NCBI GenBank assembly: GCA_023387235.1
Contig: JAEWIJ010000013.1
Coordinates: 1-26,082 of the forward strand
DNA length: 26,082 nt
DNA from: Pseudomonadota bacterium
Lineage (GTDB): Bacteria; Pseudomonadota; Alphaproteobacteria; Rhizobiales; Hyphomicrobiaceae
Direction of reading: 5' to 3'
Shown here: piece after piece, positions 23,171-26,082 of the stretch
How positions within the stretch are numbered: the first letter of the stretch is position 1
How the letters are laid out: each line of letters begins with the position of its first letter
Notes under the pieces: model-generated
Told to the model about the DNA's origin: nothing
The model's database searches: none
The model's input: only the letters and a program-made list of their open reading frames with translations
Program-made: the position numbers and the translations under genes

Positions 23171-24385
23171 TCAGGTCTTGACCTTGAAGAGCTCCTTCTG
23201 GTCGCTCTTCTTCACGTCAATCAGGTGCCAGGGGAGGCCCTGCTTGCCGATCTCGTCCATGAAGGGTTTTGAGGGCAGCTGCTCGACGTTGAACACGCCC
23301 TTCCCCTTCCAGTGGCCCTGGAACATCATCATGGCACCGACCACGGGCGGCACGCCGGTCGTATAGGACACCGCCTGCGCGCCCGTCTCCTTGTACGACT
23401 TGGCGTGATCGCACACGTTGTAGATCATCGCGCGCTTCTCTTTGCCGTTCTTCTTGCCGACAAAGATGCAGCCGATGGATGTCTTGCCCGTGTAGTTCTC
23501 GCCGAGCGAGGACGGCGGCGGCAGCAGCTCCTTCAGGAACTCCATCGGGATCACCGGATTGCCCTTGTACATGACGGGATCGATGCGCGTCATGCCAACG
23601 TTCTGCAGCACCTCGAGGTGCTTGATGTAGTTCTCCGAGAACGTCATCCAGAAGCGGATCTGCTCCAGCCCCTTGATGTTCTTGACGAGACTTTCCTCCT
23701 CCTCGTGATAGATCAGGTAGCTCTTACGCTCGCCGACTTCCGGGTAGTCGATCATGGCCGAGATCGAGAGTGGATCGATATCGATCCACTTGCCCTTCTT
23801 CCAGTACTTCCCGCGCTGCGTAACTTCGCGCAGGTTGATCTCCGGATTGAAGTTCGTCGCGAACGCCTTGCCGTGACTGCCGTCGTTGCAGTCCACGATG
23901 TCGATCTGATTGATCTCGTCGAACAGGAATTCCTGCGCATAGGCGCAGTAGATGTTCGACTGGCCGGGATCGAACCCGCAGCCGAGCACGGCCATGATGC
24001 CAGCCTTCTTGTACTTGTCGTGATACGGCCACTGCCACTTGTAGGTGAATTTCGCCTCGTCGCGCGGCTCGTAGTTGGCCGTGTCCATGTAGTGCACGCC
24101 CGTCTCGAGGCACGCGTCCATGATCGGCAGATCCTGGTACGGAAGCGCCATGTTGATGACGAGGTCGGGCTTGATCTTCTTGAGGAGCTTGACGGTCGCC
24201 TTGACATCATCGGCATCGACCTGATGCACCTCGATCGGCGTCTTGCAGCGCTTGGCGACAGCCTTGCAGCTCTCGATGCGGCGCGAGGCGAGGTGGATCG
24301 TCTTGAACACGTCGCGGTTCATCGCGCACTTCTGGGCGACGACCGAGCCGGCAGCACCGGCGCCAATGATCAGAACGGTATCCAC
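23171..24385 (-). CDS. Carboxynorspermidine synthase (saccharopine dehydrogenase family)
   Basis: The 404-residue product belongs to the saccharopine dehydrogenase fold and follows Vibrio carboxynorspermidine dehydrogenase over its whole length: LIIGAGAAGSVVAQKCA (GxGxxG 8-13), PDLVINMALPYQDLPIMDACLETGVHYMDTANYE, GIMAVLGCGFDPGQSNIYCAYA, DCNDGSHGKAFATNFNPEINLREV, and AVSYTTGVPPVVGAMMMFQG. That enzyme reductively condenses aspartate semialdehyde with a diamine (diaminopropane or putrescine), using NADPH, to give carboxynorspermidine or carboxyspermidine. The start is GTG, with GAGGAG seven bases upstream. The partner decarboxylase (nspC type) is not in the window. Confidence 0.87.
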   Translation of the reverse strand: MDTVLIIGAGAAGSVVAQKCAMNRDVFKTIHLASRRIESCKAVAKRCKTPIEVHQVDADDVKATVKLLKKIKPDLVINMALPYQDLPIMDACLETGVHYMDTANYEPRDEAKFTYKWQWPYHDKYKKAGIMAVLGCGFDPGQSNIYCAYAQEFLFDEINQIDIVDCNDGSHGKAFATNFNPEINLREVTQRGKYWKKGKWIDIDPLSISAMIDYPEVGERKSYLIYHEEEESLVKNIKGLEQIRFWMTFSENYIKHLEVLQNVGMTRIDPVMYKGNPVIPMEFLKELLPPPSSLGENYTGKTSIGCIFVGKKNGKEKRAMIYNVCDHAKSYKETGAQAVSYTTGVPPVVGAMMMFQGHWKGKGVFNVEQLPSKPFMDEIGKQGLPWHLIDVKKSDQKELFKVKT

Positions 24386-24490
24386 GGGGCGTCTCCTCGA
24401 ATGCAGGGGGATGTCGCGCGCAGGCGGGAGGCGCGGTTTTCTGGCTCGCCGTCCCTTGGGCGCGGTCGATATTGCAGTTGACTGTGTTAT

Positions 24491-25186
24491 TCAACCGGCT
24501 TCTTGCGGCTTTGCGAGCGGCGGCCTGCTGCCAAAGATCGCGCTCCCCACGCGCACGTAGGTCGCGCCGAGTTCGACCGCCGCCTCGAAGTCACCGCTCA
24601 TGCCCATGCTGAGCTCGGGCAGGCCGTGCTCGCGGGCGAGCTTCGACAGGAACGCGAAGTGCACCGCGGGTTCCTCGTCGACGGGCGGGATGCACATGAG
24701 GCCCTCGATCTCGAGCTTCAGCTCGTCCTGCACCAGCGTCAGGAACGCGGGCAAATCCGCCGGCGCCACGCCCGCCTTCTGCTCCTCCTCGCCCGTATTG
24801 ACCTGAACGAGCAGGCGGAGGGTCTTACCCCGCGCGGCCATCTCGGCCTTGAGTGCATGGGCAAGCTTCGGGCGGTCCAGCGTGTGCAGGACGTCGAACA
24901 GCGCGACGGCATCGCGCACCTTGTTCGTCTGTAGGGGCCCGATCAGGTGCAGCTCCAGATCCGGATGGGCATTCCGGAGCGCCGGCCACTTGGCTTGGGC
25001 CTCCTGAACGCGATTCTCGCCAAAAAGCCGCTGACCGGCCGCGATGACCGGCTTGATGTCCACCTCGCCAAAGGTCTTGGAGACGACGATCAGCCGTATG
25101 GAGGCAGGGTCGCGCCCGACCTCCCGTGCGGTCTTCTCGATCCGGCTGCGGACCGCCTCGAGCCGTGATTCTGCCGTCTCCGTCAT
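24491..25186 (-). CDS. yggS: YggS/PLPBP family pyridoxal phosphate homeostasis protein
   Basis: This non-catalytic PLP-binding protein helps balance vitamin B6 and amino/keto-acid pools. From the ATG at 25186 it has 231 residues as a single TIM-barrel domain. The PLP lysine is about K37 in IRLIVVSKTF; other motifs are LFGENRVQEAQAKW, ELHLIGPLQTNKV, LLVQVNTGEEEQKAG, LMCIPP, LSMGMSGDFEAAVELGATYVRVGSAIFG. The AAGG-CGGAG before this ATG supports it over an ATG eight codons upstream. It is divergent from leuS, an arrangement common in this group. Confidence 0.93.
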   Translation of the reverse strand: MTETAESRLEAVRSRIEKTAREVGRDPASIRLIVVSKTFGEVDIKPVIAAGQRLFGENRVQEAQAKWPALRNAHPDLELHLIGPLQTNKVRDAVALFDVLHTLDRPKLAHALKAEMAARGKTLRLLVQVNTGEEEQKAGVAPADLPAFLTLVQDELKLEIEGLMCIPPVDEEPAVHFAFLSKLAREHGLPELSMGMSGDFEAAVELGATYVRVGSAIFGSRPPLAKPQEAG

Positions 25187-25277
25187 CGTCTCCGCCTTGA
25201 CCCGCCCCATCCTTTGGGCACATTACGCGCCGAGCTTATTCGCCCACCGTCATGACAACACGACTCGAGGTCGCCCC

Positions 25278-26082
25278 ATGGCCGCCGAACGCTATAACGC
25301 GCCCGAACGAGAGCCGCACTGGCAGAAAGTCTGGGAGGAACGCGATTGCTTCCTCACCAGCGCCGATCCGGCGAAGCCCAAGTGCTATGTGCTCGAGATG
25401 TTCCCCTATCCGTCGGGGCGCATCCATATGGGGCACGTGCGCAACTATACCATGGGCGATGTGCTGGCCCGCTACAAGCGTGCCCGCGGCTTCAATGTCC
25501 TCCATCCCATGGGCTGGGACGCCTTCGGCATGCCGGCGGAGAACGCCGCGATGGAGAATCAGACCCATCCGGCCAAATGGACGTACGCCAACATCGACGC
25601 CATGAAGCACCAGCTCAAGTCGATGGGGCTCGCCATCGACTGGAGCAGGGAATTCGCGACCTGCAATCCGAGCTATTACAGCCATCAGCAGCGCCTCTTC
25701 CTGGACATGTACGCCAAGAATCTTGCGTACCGCCGGTCGAGCAAGGTGAACTGGGACCCGGTGGACCGCACCGTGCTGGCCAATGAGCAGGTCATCGACG
25801 GGCGCGGCTGGCGGTCCGGCGCCCTGGTCGAGCAGCGCGAGCGCATGCAGTGGGCGTTCAAGATCACGGAATACGCGGACGACCTGCTCGAAGCGCTCGG
25901 AACGCTCGACAAATGGCCGGAGAAAGTCCGCCTCATGCAGGCGAACTGGATCGGCCGCTCGGAAGGCCTGCTGATCCGCTGGGCGCTGGATGGCGCCGGC
26001 CCCCATGGGGCAACCGAGCTGGAGGTCTTCACGACGCGGCCCGACACGCTTTACGGCGCCTCGTTCCTGGCCATCGCGCCCG
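25278..26082 (+). CDS. leuS: Leucyl-tRNA synthetase, N-terminal part (runs off the window)
   Basis: LeuRS charges tRNA-Leu with leucine, with editing of mischarged amino acids. Only the first 268 codons are present; the family is usually about 850-880 residues, so the gene is cut by the window edge, not truncated in nature. The start MAAERYNAPEREPHWQKVWEE is typical and has GAGG seven bases upstream. The class I HIGH motif reads HMGH at 50-53 in FPYPSGRIHMGHVRNYTMGDVLARYKR, followed by NVLHPMGWDAFGMPAENAA, SMGLAIDWSREF, KVNWDPVDRTVLANEQVIDGRGWRSG, and the beginning of the editing domain (TTRPDTLYGASFLAIAP). KMSKS lies beyond the window. Confidence 0.96.
   Translation, partial: MAAERYNAPEREPHWQKVWEERDCFLTSADPAKPKCYVLEMFPYPSGRIHMGHVRNYTMGDVLARYKRARGFNVLHPMGWDAFGMPAENAAMENQTHPAKWTYANIDAMKHQLKSMGLAIDWSREFATCNPSYYSHQQRLFLDMYAKNLAYRRSSKVNWDPVDRTVLANEQVIDGRGWRSGALVEQRERMQWAFKITEYADDLLEALGTLDKWPEKVRLMQANWIGRSEGLLIRWALDGAGPHGATELEVFTTRPDTLYGASFLAIAP

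Noticed and set aside
23312..24481. 389-residue plus-strand open frame
   Set aside because: It is antisense to carboxynorspermidine synthase, which matches its family from end to end.
1..26082. CRISPR array, prophage, transposon or defence island
   Set aside because: No regularly spaced repeats, integrase, transposase, phage structural or restriction genes were seen. The two-copy repeat is not arranged as an array.

Overview
The window is about 26 kb of GC-rich, gene-dense DNA with the content and gene order of an alphaproteobacterial chromosome, most likely Hyphomicrobiales (Rhizobiales). The evidence is the block dapA-smpB-NYN-rpoZ-rsh-DUF2062-acpS, the pair prfA-prmC followed by a DUF4167 gene, the pair yggS-leuS, and two genes of the alphaproteobacterial CtrA/ClpXP cell-cycle circuit (cpdR and rcdA). 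A family such as Hyphomicrobiaceae is only a guess. I see no rRNA, tRNA, CRISPR array, transposase, prophage or plasmid gene, so this is mostly core chromosome.

Layout. At 1-2.9 kb there is a palindrome, a terminator-like repeat, an N-formylglutamate amidohydrolase (minus), divergent cpdR (plus), and an unrecognised helix-turn-helix/membrane protein. At 3.0-7.5 kb on the plus strand are prfA, prmC, the arginine-rich DUF4167 protein with a clear terminator, and a HAD hydrolase. At 7.5-13.8 kb on the minus strand, read from the right, are rpoZ, rsh, a DUF2062 membrane protein, pdxJ, acpS, a lysine/alanine-rich coiled-coil protein, zapA and a glycerophosphodiester phosphodiesterase. At 13.9-17.6 kb are folK (minus), a NYN-domain putative nuclease (plus), and dapA-smpB-GNAT (minus). 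At 17.8-20.2 kb is a large periplasmic lytic transglycosylase (plus). At 20.3-22.5 kb, minus strand, are an ornithine cyclodeaminase-family enzyme, rcdA and a small secreted protein. At 22.7-26.1 kb are a hotdog thioesterase (plus), carboxynorspermidine synthase and yggS (minus), and the 5' part of leuS (plus, runs off the end).

Functional themes. Translation: release factor 1 with its methyltransferase, SmpB for ribosome rescue, LeuRS. Stringent response: omega subunit next to the (p)ppGpp synthetase/hydrolase. Cofactors: pdxJ, acpS, folK, and the PLP-homeostasis protein YggS. Cell wall and division: dapA for diaminopimelate, a lytic transglycosylase, ZapA with a possible coiled-coil partner. 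Regulated proteolysis: CpdR and RcdA, both ClpXP adaptors, lie about 20 kb apart here.

I found no clear undescribed multi-gene system. The observations most worth following are a two-copy repeat that resembles a mobile transcription terminator, a DnaA-box match with a CtrA-like half site upstream of rcdA, a coiled-coil gene paired with zapA that could be a ZapB-like partner, the HTH/membrane protein beside prfA, and the NYN nuclease inside the stringent-response/ribosome-rescue cluster.
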